Assembly: GCF_009363655.1 (NCBI RefSeq) | Contig: NZ_CP045393.1 | Span: forward strand, 2,046,001-2,110,000 | DNA: 64,000 nucleotides | From: Roseovarius sp. THAF27 | GTDB lineage: Bacteria; Pseudomonadota; Alphaproteobacteria; Rhodobacterales; Rhodobacteraceae | Direction: 5' to 3' | Shown: positions 38,913-46,918 of the stretch, piece by piece | Numbering within the stretch: position 1 is the stretch's first letter | How the letters are laid out: the number at the start of each line of letters is the position of its first letter | The notes under the pieces: model-generated | Told to the model about the DNA's origin: nothing | Seen by the model: the letters and a program-made list of their open reading frames with translations, nothing else | The model's database searches: none | Translations under genes and position numbers: made by a program

Positions 38913-39227
38913 TCAGTCCAGCACCACTGCCGTCCCGCTGGCCGAGACCATCAGCATGGAATCCGCAACTACTTCATAGTCCAGATCTACACCCACCACG
39001 GCATTCGCGCCCACCGCCTTGGCCCGCTCCTCCAGCTCGCGCATGGCGGTGTCGCGGGCATCCTGCAACTTGGTCTCGTAGGCGCCCGAGCGCCCACCGA
39101 CGATATCCGTCACCTGGGCGAAGAAATCGCGAAAGACATTCGCCCCCATTATCGCCTCGCCCACCACGATACCGCGGTAGTCGATGATCTTGCGTCCTTC
39201 GATGTTCTGCGTGGTCGTGATGATCAT
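38913..39227 (-). CDS. YbjQ family protein
   Basis: A 104-residue member of the YbjQ/UPF0145 (heavy-metal-binding-like) family, recognised by [37 protein letters not shown], and [17 protein letters not shown]. It forms pentamers in known structures; the function is unclear. The start at 39227 overlaps the stop of the upstream membrane protein gene (ATGA). Confidence 0.85.
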   Translation of the reverse strand: MIITTTQNIEGRKIIDYRGIVVGEAIMGANVFRDFFAQVTDIVGGRSGAYETKLQDARDTAMRELEERAKAVGANAVVGVDLDYEVVADSMLMVSASGTAVVLD

Positions 39228-39574
39228 TTTCTTACCCTTGGAATTTTCGACTGTGCCCGAAGCATCTGGTCGATCCCCTTTTGCGTTTCCGCTTCGCGCA
39301 TGGCGCGATACGCGTTCTGCGCCTTCCGCTTCGCCGAGGTTTGCAGGCCTCGTATCCAGGCGCCAACCACGATCCCGCCGACAGCCGCCACGAAAAGCGT
39401 CACGAAGATCTTCCAGTAGAGCGGTAGCCAGGCGATCTCGACAGCGGAGAACGTGACCGTCCCGGCCAGGCACAGGGCTGCGAACGTCGCGAAGCCTTCG
39501 CGCCCCCCGTCCGTATGCCCGGGATGGTGGATGTCACGCAGCATAGCGTCGTCCCGATCGAACCCGCTGAACAT
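39224..39574 (-). CDS. Small membrane protein in the suf operon (116 aa)
   Basis: Two hydrophobic helices ([24 protein letters not shown] and [21 protein letters not shown]), followed by a basic helical tail ([19 protein letters not shown]). The ATG shares bases with the stop of the 33-codon YbjQ-like frame (TGATG). Not recognised as a named family. Confidence 0.7.
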   Translation of the reverse strand: MFSGFDRDDAMLRDIHHPGHTDGGREGFATFAALCLAGTVTFSAVEIAWLPLYWKIFVTLFVAAVGGIVVGAWIRGLQTSAKRKAQNAYRAMREAETQKGIDQMLRAQSKIPRVRK

Positions 39575-39675
39575 CAGCCCACCGTCCTTCCGACCATGAT
39601 CGCGCCGCCCGGCATGGCGCCGCTGCCGGCGACGATATTGCGCCCTTCGATGCTGTGCGTGGTCGTGTCGATCAT
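39574..39675 (-). pseudogene. 33-codon truncated YbjQ-like frame
   Basis: The frame MIDTTTHSIEGRNIVAGSGA continues about 13 residues and stops. It matches the first 30 residues of the full YbjQ protein 350 bases downstream (shared TTT, IEGR-I, G-AIM). It starts one base after the preceding TAG and ends in TGATG with the next gene, so it is set to be translated by coupling. It may be a remnant of a duplicated gene or a real micropeptide. Confidence 0.6.
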
Positions 39676-39676
39676 T

Positions 39677-39994
39677 CTATCGTTTCGCCTTGCCGTCCGA
39701 GGCCGCGCGTGCCTCCTGCAAAAGTCCTGCCACGCGCACGCTCAGCCACCCCCAGATCATGAACAGGACCAGCCCCATGCCAAGTTCGGCCAGCTCTGCC
39801 TGACCGGGCCGGATCCAGCCGCTTTCGACCGCCTGCAGCGCGATCTCGTCATGGCTCATCGCCAGAACGAACACCAGGAAATGACCAAGCAGCAGCATGG
39901 TAAAGGTCCGGGTGCCGGACCGCAGGCGCCCCGAATGGCCAAGCCTCGGCAGCCGGCTCCGGGTCGCCTCGGGTGTCCGGCACCCTTCGGTCAT
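39677..39994 (-). CDS. Small membrane protein downstream of sufB (105 aa)
   Basis: 105 residues: a basic N-terminus ([24 protein letters not shown]), then two helices ([19 protein letters not shown] and [23 protein letters not shown]). ATGA overlap with sufB. No recognised family; its place in the suf operon is the only hint. Confidence 0.7.
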   Translation of the reverse strand: MTEGCRTPEATRSRLPRLGHSGRLRSGTRTFTMLLLGHFLVFVLAMSHDEIALQAVESGWIRPGQAELAELGMGLVLFMIWGWLSVRVAGLLQEARAASDGKAKR

Positions 39995-41511
39995 CCCACG
40001 CTGCCTTCCAGCGAAATCGCCACCAGTTGCTGCGCCTCCATGGCGAACTCCATCGGCAGGGCCTGAAGCACATCCTTGCAGAACCCGTTCACCACCAGCG
40101 CCACGGCCTCTTCCTCGTCCATGCCGCGCTGGCGGCAATAGAACAGCTGGTCGTCATCCACCTTCGACGTGGTCGCCTCGTGCTCCACCCGGGACGAGTT
40201 GTTCTTGACCTCGATATAAGGCACCGTGTGCGCCCCGCATTCCGAGCCAATGAGCAGGCTGTCGCACTGGGTGTAGTTGCGGCTGTCCTTCGCCTTGGGA
40301 TGCATCGAGACAAGGCCGCGATAGGTGTTCTGCGCATGCCCCGCGCTGATACCCTTCGAGACGATCCGGCTCTTGGTGTTCTTGCCAAGGTGGATCATCT
40401 TCGTGCCAGTATCGGCCTGCTGCCAGTTGTTAGTGATGGCGATGGAATAGAACTCGCCCTGGCTTTCATTGCCGCGCAGGATGCAGCTGGGATATTTCCA
40501 CGTCACGGCCGAGCCGGTTTCCACCTGCGTCCACATCACCTTGGCCCGGTCGCCCCGGCAATCGGCGCGCTTGGTGACGAAGTTGTAGATGCCGCCCTTG
40601 CCGTCCTCGTCGCCGGGGAACCAGTTCTGCACCGTGGAATATTTCACCTCGGCATCTTCCTCGACGACGATCTCGACGACCGCCGCGTGAAGCTGGCTGG
40701 TGTCACGCTGCGGCGCGGTGCAGCCTTCGAGGTAGCTGACGTAAGAGCCCTTGTCGGCGATGATCAAAGTCCGCTCGAACTGGCCGGTGTTCTCGGCATT
40801 GATGCGGAAATAGGTGCTCAGCTCCATCGGGCAGCGCACGCCCGGCGGGACGTAGACGAAGGACCCGTCCGAAAAGACCGCCGAATTGAGCGTCGCATAG
40901 AAGTTGTCGCTCACCGGCACGACCGAGCCGAGGTATTTCTTCACCAGTTCGGGATGCTCGCGAATGGCCTCGGAGATCGAGCAGAAGATCACGCCGGCCT
41001 TCTCCAGCTCCTTCTGGAAGGTCGTGCCGACGGACACAGAGTCAAACACCGCGTCCACGGCCACCTTGCGGCCCTCCGCGGGCGCCTCCTCGGCGCCTTC
41101 GACGCCAGCCAGGATCATCTGTTCCTTCAGCGGAATACCCAGCTTTTCATAGGTCTCCAGCAGCTTGGGGTCGACCTCGTCCAGCGACTTGGGCTTCTGC
41201 TCCATGCTCTTGGGCCGGGCATAGTAATACTGGTTTTGAAAGTCGATCTCGGGATAATCAACCATCGCCCAATCCGGCTCTTCCTTCTGCAGCCAGCGCT
41301 CATAGGCCTGCAAGCGCCACTCGGTCATCCACTCCGGCTCGCCGTTCTTTTCCGAGATCAGCTTGACGATCTCCGGCGTGAGGCCCTTGGGCGCGTATTC
41401 CATCTCGATGTCGGTTTCCCAGCCGTACTTGTACGTGCTGATGTCGCGCACCGCATCGACCGTTTCCTTGTCGACGCCTTCCTTGACTTGGGTTTCGTCC
41501 AGTGCCGCCAT
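39991..41511 (-). CDS. sufB: Fe-S cluster assembly protein SufB
   Basis: A 506-residue scaffold subunit of SufBCD. Diagnostic segments: [67 protein letters not shown], and near the C-terminus [31 protein letters not shown] 41511 is used; the open frame extends to 41745 through the upstream desulfurase gene without family support. Confidence 0.97.
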   Translation of the reverse strand: MAALDETQVKEGVDKETVDAVRDISTYKYGWETDIEMEYAPKGLTPEIVKLISEKNGEPEWMTEWRLQAYERWLQKEEPDWAMVDYPEIDFQNQYYYARPKSMEQKPKSLDEVDPKLLETYEKLGIPLKEQMILAGVEGAEEAPAEGRKVAVDAVFDSVSVGTTFQKELEKAGVIFCSISEAIREHPELVKKYLGSVVPVSDNFYATLNSAVFSDGSFVYVPPGVRCPMELSTYFRINAENTGQFERTLIIADKGSYVSYLEGCTAPQRDTSQLHAAVVEIVVEEDAEVKYSTVQNWFPGDEDGKGGIYNFVTKRADCRGDRAKVMWTQVETGSAVTWKYPSCILRGNESQGEFYSIAITNNWQQADTGTKMIHLGKNTKSRIVSKGISAGHAQNTYRGLVSMHPKAKDSRNYTQCDSLLIGSECGAHTVPYIEVKNNSSRVEHEATTSKVDDDQLFYCRQRGMDEEEAVALVVNGFCKDVLQALPMEFAMEAQQLVAISLEGSVG

Positions 41512-41536
41512 TGGGCCACCTCCTCGGTTTTGTCTC

Positions 41537-42556
41537 TCACGCCGCACGGGCGCGGAACTTCTCGTGTTGCCTGGCCCAGGCTTGCGCGAAGGCCACAACG
41601 TCGTCTTCGCTCGTGTCGGGGCCCAGCGAGACCCGGACGGCGCTGGCCGCCTCAGCCTCGTCGAACCCCATCGCCGCCAGCACGCGGCTGGCCTTGACCT
41701 TGCCGCTGGAACAGGCCGAACCGGCCGAAATGGCGAACCCCGCAAGGTCCATCGCCATCACCTGCGTCTCGCCCTTCCAGCCGGGCGTGATGAAGCAGGA
41801 CGTGTTCGGCAGCCTTTCTTCGGATTTCCCGACAAAAATAGTCGCTGGGGCGGATTCCTCAATAGCATTTTCTAGAATCCTTCTAAGTTTTTTCACCCGC
41901 TCCCACGCGCCATCCTCCAGATCGCGCTGCGCCGCGCCGACCGCGGCGCCGAAGCCCGCGACGCCGATGATGTTCTCCGTGCCCGACCTGCGACCCATCT
42001 CCTGCCCGCCGCCAGCGCTGAGCGCCGGAATGTCCACGCCCTGCCGGACGATCAGCGCGCCGACACCCTTGGGCCCGCCCAGCTTGTGCGCCGACATCAC
42101 GGCCAGGTCCGCACCGGACCAGGCAAACGAAAACGGCAGGCGGCCCACCGCCTGCGTGATATCCAGAAGCAGCAGGGTCTCGCCGGTCTCGGGCTGCGTC
42201 ACAACCCCGGTCTCGGAATTGGCCAGCCCCATCGCGCGCACCACTGGCTCAGCCTGACCCGGCGCGTGATGCGCCCAAAGCGCGTCATGCGCGGTCGCCT
42301 GCACATCCACGCTGTCGAAGCCCGCCAGGACCCGCGCCGCCTCGGTCGCGCCTGAGGTGAACACCACCTCCTGCGGCTTGCAGCCCACCGCGGCGGCCAC
42401 CTGCCCCCGCGCCCGCTCCACCAGCGCCTTGGCGCTGCGCCCCTCGCCATGCACCGAAGACGGGTTGCCGACCACATCCATCGCCGCGACCATCGCCTCC
42501 CGCGCCTCGGCCCGCAACGGCGCGGTCGCGTTGTAGTCGAGGTAGACCCGGCTCAA
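41537..42556 (-). CDS. IscS/NifS-like cysteine desulfurase
   Basis: A 339-residue class V aminotransferase. It starts at TTG 42556 ([14 protein letters not shown]), with GAGG upstream. PLP Lys is in [17 protein letters not shown], and the catalytic Cys in [12 protein letters not shown]. The central part between [13 protein letters not shown] and LANSETGV is shorter than in typical IscS. An upstream ATG (42610) would add residues encoded by the intergenic repeat and is unlikely. Second gene of the iscR-suf operon. Confidence 0.88.
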   Translation of the reverse strand: MSRVYLDYNATAPLRAEAREAMVAAMDVVGNPSSVHGEGRSAKALVERARGQVAAAVGCKPQEVVFTSGATEAARVLAGFDSVDVQATAHDALWAHHAPGQAEPVVRAMGLANSETGVVTQPETGETLLLLDITQAVGRLPFSFAWSGADLAVMSAHKLGGPKGVGALIVRQGVDIPALSAGGGQEMGRRSGTENIIGVAGFGAAVGAAQRDLEDGAWERVKKLRRILENAIEESAPATIFVGKSEERLPNTSCFITPGWKGETQVMAMDLAGFAISAGSACSSGKVKASRVLAAMGFDEAEAASAVRVSLGPDTSEDDVVAFAQAWARQHEKFRARAA

Positions 42557-42686
42557 ACCGCCCACCCCTTCCTCTGGCCAAAAATATCCCGGGGGGAGCG
42601 GCGAACCCATGGGTTCGCCGTTGGGGGCAGAGCCCCCTCCCGCCGCGACGCCGAAGGCGGCGCAAAACCTGTCGCCGCAGGCGTCC
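42557..42686. repeat. Dispersed intergenic repeats between iscR and the desulfurase gene
   Basis: 42561-42594 is a copy, in opposite orientation, of the repeat at 9921-9952. 42602-42620 contains the palindrome GCGAACCCATGGGTTCGC. 42647-42666 repeats the 20-base palindromic block found near 1867. Three repeat types are stacked in 130 bases. Confidence 0.6.
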
Positions 42687-43148
42687 TCATTCCTCGTCCA
42701 CCACGGCGAAAAGCGACGGAACGGCGGGACAAGGCGCCAGCGAATTGCCCACCACGTCGCTCAGCCTCGTCTGGTGCAGGAACACGTAGACCTGCGCGCT
42801 CAACCCCTCCCACAGCCGGTTGGTCATGCTCTGCGCCCGCGAGCCGCTCGTGGCGCCCGAGGCGCCCGCGCCCTTGTGCATCGCATCGATGGTCTCGTCC
42901 ACCGCGGCCAGGATGTCCACCGCCCGGATCTCGGACGCCGGCCGCGCCAGCTTGTAGCCGCCGCCGGGCCCGCGCACCGAACTCACCAGCTCGGCCCGGC
43001 GCAGTTTCACAAACAGCTGCTCCAGATAGGGCAGCGAGATGCTCTGCCGGTGCGAGATGTCGCTGAGCGTCACCAGCCCGTCCTTCTGCTGCAACGCGAT
43101 ATCGACCAGCGCGACCATCGCGTAGCGTCCCTTGGTGCTGAGTTTCAT
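42687..43148 (-). CDS. iscR: Rrf2 family regulator IscR, without the Fe-S cysteine triad
   Basis: 153 residues. The winged helix (MKLSTKGRYAMVALVDIALQ, TLSDISHRQSISLPYLEQLFVKLRRAELVSSVRGPGGGYKLARPASEI) is clear. The region that holds three cysteines in E. coli IscR reads DETIDAMHKGAGASGATSGSRAQSMT, with no cysteine; the only Cys is C140 near the C-terminus. Rhodobacterales IscR is known to depart from the usual ligands and to serve as an iron regulator. ATG 43148 has a GGGGGAG site. First gene of the suf operon. Confidence 0.93.
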   Translation of the reverse strand: MKLSTKGRYAMVALVDIALQQKDGLVTLSDISHRQSISLPYLEQLFVKLRRAELVSSVRGPGGGYKLARPASEIRAVDILAAVDETIDAMHKGAGASGATSGSRAQSMTNRLWEGLSAQVYVFLHQTRLSDVVGNSLAPCPAVPSLFAVVDEE

Positions 43149-43257
43149 CGTCTCCCCCAAATACCCGGCGAGTCAGTGGCTTGGCGGGCGGGGAAATGAT
43201 TGACCTTGCCCCATCAACCCCCTATCTCGCGTGAAGCCGCAGAATCCATTCGGTTGT

Positions 43258-43295
43258 TTAGAATAGTTCTAAGGTGCTTGATCAATTCCGTCAAG
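43258..43295 (-). promoter_or_regulatory. iscR: iscR-suf promoter with two overlapping palindromes
   Basis: Reading leftward, TTGACG (43294-43289) and TAGAAC (43271-43266) have a 17-bp spacer. The -10 is covered by TTAGAA-TAG-TTCTAA (43258-43272), which resembles the Irr/ICE box of alphaproteobacteria. The -35 is covered by CTTGA-N9-TCAAG (43277-43295), a candidate IscR or other iron-regulator site. Dual iron control is inferred. Confidence 0.6.
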
Positions 43296-43329
43296 AATTG
43301 ACCGGCGCCCGAAATGCAAGGGGACACGC

Positions 43330-43983
43330 ATGCCCGAGGTCATCTTTCCCGGCCCCGAGGGCCGCCTGGAAGGCCGCTACCACCCGCAACGAGAGCGCGA
43401 CGCGCCCATCGCCATCATCCTGCACCCGCACCCGCAGTTCGGGGGCACGATGAACAACAAGGTGGTCTACAACCTGCACTACGCGTTCCACAAGCTGGGC
43501 TTCACCGTCCTGCGCTTCAACTTCCGCGGCGTGGGCCGCAGCCAGGGCGAGTATGACCAGGGCGTGGGCGAGCTTTCCGATGCCGCCTCGGCGCTCGACT
43601 ACCTGCAGTCGATGAACGCCAACTCGAAACATTGCTGGGTCGCGGGCTTTTCCTTCGGCGCGTGGATCGGGATGCAGCTCTTGATGCGCCGCCCCGAGAT
43701 CACCGGCTTCGTGTCGGTGTCGCCGCCGGCCAACATGTACGATTTCTCGTTCCTCGCCCCCTGCCCGTCCTCGGGCCTGATCATCAACGGCAGCGCCGAC
43801 CGCGTGGCGCCGCCCGCCGACACGCAGGCCCTCGTGGGCAAGCTGCACGAGCAGCAGGGCATCACCATCACCCACGAACAAATCGAGGGCTCGGGGCACT
43901 TCTTCGAGGAGCCGCACATGGAGACGATGATCGGCACCGTCAGCGATTACGTCAAACGCCGCCTTACCGAGACCACGAGGTAA
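43330..43983 (+). CDS. Alpha/beta hydrolase
   Basis: A 217-residue small serine hydrolase. The nucleophile elbow is GFSFGAWIG (Ser about 106), the oxyanion region LHPHPQFGGTMNNKVV, the Asp of the triad in NGSADRVAPP, and the His in EGSGHFFEEP. It matches the widespread bacterial family of dienelactone-hydrolase-like esterases that are often next to iron-sulfur or quinone genes. Divergent from iscR. Substrate unknown. Confidence 0.85.
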   Translation: MPEVIFPGPEGRLEGRYHPQRERDAPIAIILHPHPQFGGTMNNKVVYNLHYAFHKLGFTVLRFNFRGVGRSQGEYDQGVGELSDAASALDYLQSMNANSKHCWVAGFSFGAWIGMQLLMRRPEITGFVSVSPPANMYDFSFLAPCPSSGLIINGSADRVAPPADTQALVGKLHEQQGITITHEQIEGSGHFFEEPHMETMIGTVSDYVKRRLTETTR

Positions 43984-43989
43984 CGGCCC

Positions 43990-44253
43990 ATGGGCGTGAC
44001 CGAGGATCTGGCCGACGAACTGGCGCTCAAGGTCATCAAGTATGTCGATGCCTCCGGGGACGACGGCGTGATCTCGGAAATCGTCGGCATCCTCGGCGCC
44101 ACCTCGCAATCCGCCGAAGAGGCGTTCCTGACCTCGATGCGGGTGCGCCGCGCCAACATGGCGGCGCGCGCGCATCTGCTGAACCGGGTCAGGAAGTTCC
44201 AGGAACAGCAGGGCACGGAGGGCGGCGCGGCCAAGGACGCGCCCGAAACCTGA
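43990..44253 (+). CDS. Conserved hypothetical protein (87 aa)
   Basis: A small helical soluble protein (MGVTEDLADELALKVIKYVD, then ISEIVGILGATSQSAEEAFLTSMRVRRANMAARAHLLNRVRKFQ). It starts 6 bases after the hydrolase stop, so it is co-transcribed. No known domain. Confidence 0.7.
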   Translation: MGVTEDLADELALKVIKYVDASGDDGVISEIVGILGATSQSAEEAFLTSMRVRRANMAARAHLLNRVRKFQEQQGTEGGAAKDAPET

Positions 44254-44367
44254 CGGCGATCGCACTTCGCACGGGCGATCCGTGCCAAGCGGGCTAGGTG
44301 CCCGTCCAGACACGTGCGGCGCCGGGCTCTCGCCCCGCGCACGACAACCAAGCAGGGAGACACCATC

Positions 44368-45342
44368 ATGGCACGCACCATCATCATCGAAGAGTTCGGC
44401 GGACCGGAGAACCTCAAGCTCGTTGACCGCGAGGTCGGCGAACCCGGCCCCGGCGAGGTGCGCATCGCCCACGTCGCCTGCGGGCTGAACTTCATCGACG
44501 TCTACCAGCGCACCGGGCTGTACCCGCTGGAGCTGCCCCATGCCCTTGGGATGGAGGCCGCGGGCATCGTCGAGGCGGTGGGCGACGGTGTGACCCACCT
44601 GCAACCGGGCCAGAAAGCCGCCTATGCCGCCACCCCGCCCGGCGCCTATTCCGAGGCCCGGGTCATGCCCGCCGCGCAGGTCTGCCCCCTGCCCGACGAC
44701 ATCCCGTTCGAGGACGCCGCCTCGATCATGCTTCAGGGCATGACGGTGGAATACCTCTTTCACCGGGTCTGGCCCCTGAAAAAGGGCGACACCGTGCTCT
44801 TTCACGCCGCCGCCGGGGGCGTGGGCCTGCTGGCCTGCCAATGGGCGCGCTCCGAGGGCATCACCCTGATCGGCACCGCCGGCACGGATGAAAAATGCAA
44901 GATGGCTGTCGATAACGGCGCGTCGGCCTGCATCAACTACCGCACCGAGGATTTCGTGGCCGAGGTCAGGAAACTGACCGACTACAAGGGCGTCGACGTG
45001 GTGATGGACGGGGTCGGCAAGGACACGTTCGACCGCTCGCTCGACTGCCTGAAACCCCTGGGCATGATGATGTCCTTCGGCAACGCCTCCGGCCCGGTCG
45101 AGCCCGTCAGCCTGCTGACCCTGGCGCAGAAAGGCTCGCTGAAGCTCACCCGCACGACGCTCTTCACCTTCCTGGCGGACCACGAACGCTGCCAGGAAAT
45201 GGCGCGCCACCTCTTCTCGAAGGTGCAGTCCGGCGACGTGAAGGTGAATATCGGCCAGACCTGGAAACTGGAGGATATCGCCGAGGCGCATCGCGCACTC
45301 GAGGCGCGCGAAACCACCGGCTCGACCATCCTCACGCTTTGA
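44368..45342 (+). CDS. qor: Quinone oxidoreductase (zeta-crystallin type)
   Basis: A 324-residue zinc-free medium-chain dehydrogenase that transfers electrons from NADPH to quinones. N-terminal IIIEEFGGPENLKLVDREVGEPGPGEVRI, NADPH site HAAAGGVGLLACQWARSEG, and C-terminal QTWKLEDIAEAHRALEARETTGSTILTL. The ATG at 44368 has an AGGGAG site. In-frame extension upstream to 44314 is unsupported. Confidence 0.93.
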   Translation: MARTIIIEEFGGPENLKLVDREVGEPGPGEVRIAHVACGLNFIDVYQRTGLYPLELPHALGMEAAGIVEAVGDGVTHLQPGQKAAYAATPPGAYSEARVMPAAQVCPLPDDIPFEDAASIMLQGMTVEYLFHRVWPLKKGDTVLFHAAAGGVGLLACQWARSEGITLIGTAGTDEKCKMAVDNGASACINYRTEDFVAEVRKLTDYKGVDVVMDGVGKDTFDRSLDCLKPLGMMMSFGNASGPVEPVSLLTLAQKGSLKLTRTTLFTFLADHERCQEMARHLFSKVQSGDVKVNIGQTWKLEDIAEAHRALEARETTGSTILTL

Positions 45343-45362
45343 TCACGATTGCGGGAACTTTC

Positions 45363-45420
45363 CTTGGCGTGGTGCAGTTGAGCGACTGCACGCCAAAGCG
45401 GGCACGCCAATTGTGCCCGC
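45363..45420 (+). promoter_or_regulatory. Tandem hairpins between qor and a 24-aa gene
   Basis: 45363-45398 forms a stem of about 12 bp (GGCGTG-type arm pairing with TGCACGCC, small bulge). 45398-45420 forms GCGGGCAC / GTGCCCGC with a 7-nt loop. They are 25 bases before the next ATG. They may end the qor transcript or act as a structured leader. Confidence 0.45.
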
Positions 45421-45444
45421 CCGGCAAATCGGAGAAGAAGACCC

Positions 45445-45519
45445 ATGAACAACATCATCTATATCGTCGGCCTTATCGTCATCGTCGTTGCCATCCTTTC
45501 TTTCATCGGCATCGGGTGA
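45445..45519 (+). CDS. Very small membrane protein (24 aa)
   Basis: The frame MNNIIYIVGLIVIVVAILSF ends four residues later (IGIG). It is one hydrophobic helix with almost nothing else. A GGAG site lies 9-14 bases upstream. Proteins of near-identical pattern are seen in other roseobacters. Function unknown; it precedes the DUF2254 gene by 37 bases and may be co-expressed with it. Confidence 0.65.
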   Translation: MNNIIYIVGLIVIVVAILSFIGIG

Positions 45520-45556
45520 ACGAGGTCCCGGGGTCCGACCTCCAGGGAAGAACTGA

Positions 45557-46732
45557 ATGAACAAACGGGCGCTTTTGCTCAAACTGGCGCAGGACATGCG
45601 CGCCAGCTACTGGTTCATTCCGGCCAACATGGTGTTGTTCGCGATCGTTCTGGCCTACGGGTCGGAATGGCTCGACCACAATGCCGAGATCCTTCCGTTC
45701 CAATTCCCCGAATCCCTTATAGATACCCAGGTCGAGGGCGCGCGCAGCACGCTCTCGACCATCGCGACCTCGGTGATCGGTGTCACCGGCGTGATGTTTT
45801 CCATGACCATCGTCGCGGTGTCCTTCGCCGCGGGTAATTACGGCCCGCGCCTGATCGGGAATTTCATGCGCAACCGGGGCAACCAGATCAGCCTCGGCAT
45901 CCTGATCGCCACCTTCGTCTATGCCCTCTTGATCCTGCGCGCCGTGCAGGACCCCTCCGAGACCGCCGAGATCGAGGCCTTCGTGCCGCAATATTCCATG
46001 CTGCTGGCCATGCTCGGCTGCATCATCGCGGTCTTCACGATGATCTATTTCGTCCACCACGTGCCTGAAACGATCAACGTGGGCAACATCACCGCCGGCC
46101 TGGGCCAGCGGCTGGAGGCCGAGATCAAGGCCATCATCGACGCCGAGGACGCCCGCGACAAGCGCCGCGAGGTCACCTATCCCGACCGCGACCCGGACCA
46201 CCGGATCGCCCTGAACGCCGCCGGCTACATCCGCACGCTGAACTACCAGCAGGTCGAAAAACTGACCGACCGCGACGACTGGCTCCTGCGGATCGAACAG
46301 CAGCCGGGCGATTTCGTCAGCTCCTTCACGCCGGTGATGTCGGTCTGGTCACACGAGGCGCTGTCGGACGACGATATCGCGGAGCTGCGCGACTGCTACG
46401 CGCTTGGCACCAGCAAGACCGAGCATCAGAACGTGCTCTTTCTCGTCGATGAACTGGTCGAGGTGTTGGCCCGCGCCCTCTCCCCCGGCGTCAACGATCC
46501 GTTCACGGCGATCAACTGCCTCAACTGGATGCAGAACGCCCTGTCGGTCGCGCGGCACCATGGCGAGGGTCTGGGCGAGGACGGCGCCGGCAAGCACGCG
46601 CTGGGGCCTCGCCTGACCTACGACACCCTGTTCGAGCGCAGCTTTCTGGCCTCCAAGCCCTATACCGACACGGACGAGCTGACCAAGGCGCAGTACGAAA
46701 AGCTGGTGGCGGAGTTGAAACGGTCGCAGTGA
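45557..46732 (+). CDS. DUF2254 domain membrane protein
   Basis: 391 residues. Four predicted helices in the first 180 residues (WFIPANMVLFAIVLAYGSEW, IATSVIGVTGVMFSMTIVAVSFAAG, QISLGILIATFVYALLILRAV, MLLAMLGCIIAVFTMIYFVHHV) precede a cytoplasmic domain with GYIRTLNYQQVEKLTDRDDWLLRIEQQPGDFV and ALSPGVNDPFTAINCLNWM. The family is of unknown function. Confidence 0.88.
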   Translation: MNKRALLLKLAQDMRASYWFIPANMVLFAIVLAYGSEWLDHNAEILPFQFPESLIDTQVEGARSTLSTIATSVIGVTGVMFSMTIVAVSFAAGNYGPRLIGNFMRNRGNQISLGILIATFVYALLILRAVQDPSETAEIEAFVPQYSMLLAMLGCIIAVFTMIYFVHHVPETINVGNITAGLGQRLEAEIKAIIDAEDARDKRREVTYPDRDPDHRIALNAAGYIRTLNYQQVEKLTDRDDWLLRIEQQPGDFVSSFTPVMSVWSHEALSDDDIAELRDCYALGTSKTEHQNVLFLVDELVEVLARALSPGVNDPFTAINCLNWMQNALSVARHHGEGLGEDGAGKHALGPRLTYDTLFERSFLASKPYTDTDELTKAQYEKLVAELKRSQ

Positions 46733-46737
46733 GCGCC

Positions 46738-46872
46738 GCGCGATTGCCAGACCGCGGGGTGGCGACCCGTCGGCTGTTCAACGCACTTTATCGCAGCCAC
46801 ATCCGTAAAGCCTCAGATTGATGCGCTAACGTGCCCGAATCGCCAGCCCGGGGGGCGGTCTGGCGATCGCGC
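46738..46872. repeat. 135-bp element with 18-bp terminal inverted repeats
   Basis: GCGCGATTGCCAGACCGC (46738-46755) and its inverse complement with one mismatch (46855-46872) bound 99 unique bases. No open frame. It sits just after the DUF2254 stop. It could be a MITE-like element or a large structured 3' end for the convergent DUF2254 and mfd genes. Confidence 0.5.
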
Positions 46873-46875
46873 GGC

Positions 46876-46894
46876 GGCGCGGCGGTGCCGCGCC
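46876..46894 (+). terminator. Terminator after the DUF2254 gene
   Basis: A perfect 8-bp stem (GGCGCGGC / GCCGCGCC, loop GGT) followed by TTGATT. It lies in the convergent gap before mfd. Confidence 0.5.
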
Positions 46895-46918
46895 TTGATT
46901 CCGCGCGAAGGCGGCTCC

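Noticed and set aside
43291..45291. 666-codon minus-strand open frame
   Set aside because: Antisense to the hydrolase, the 87-residue gene and quinone oxidoreductase; no family match.
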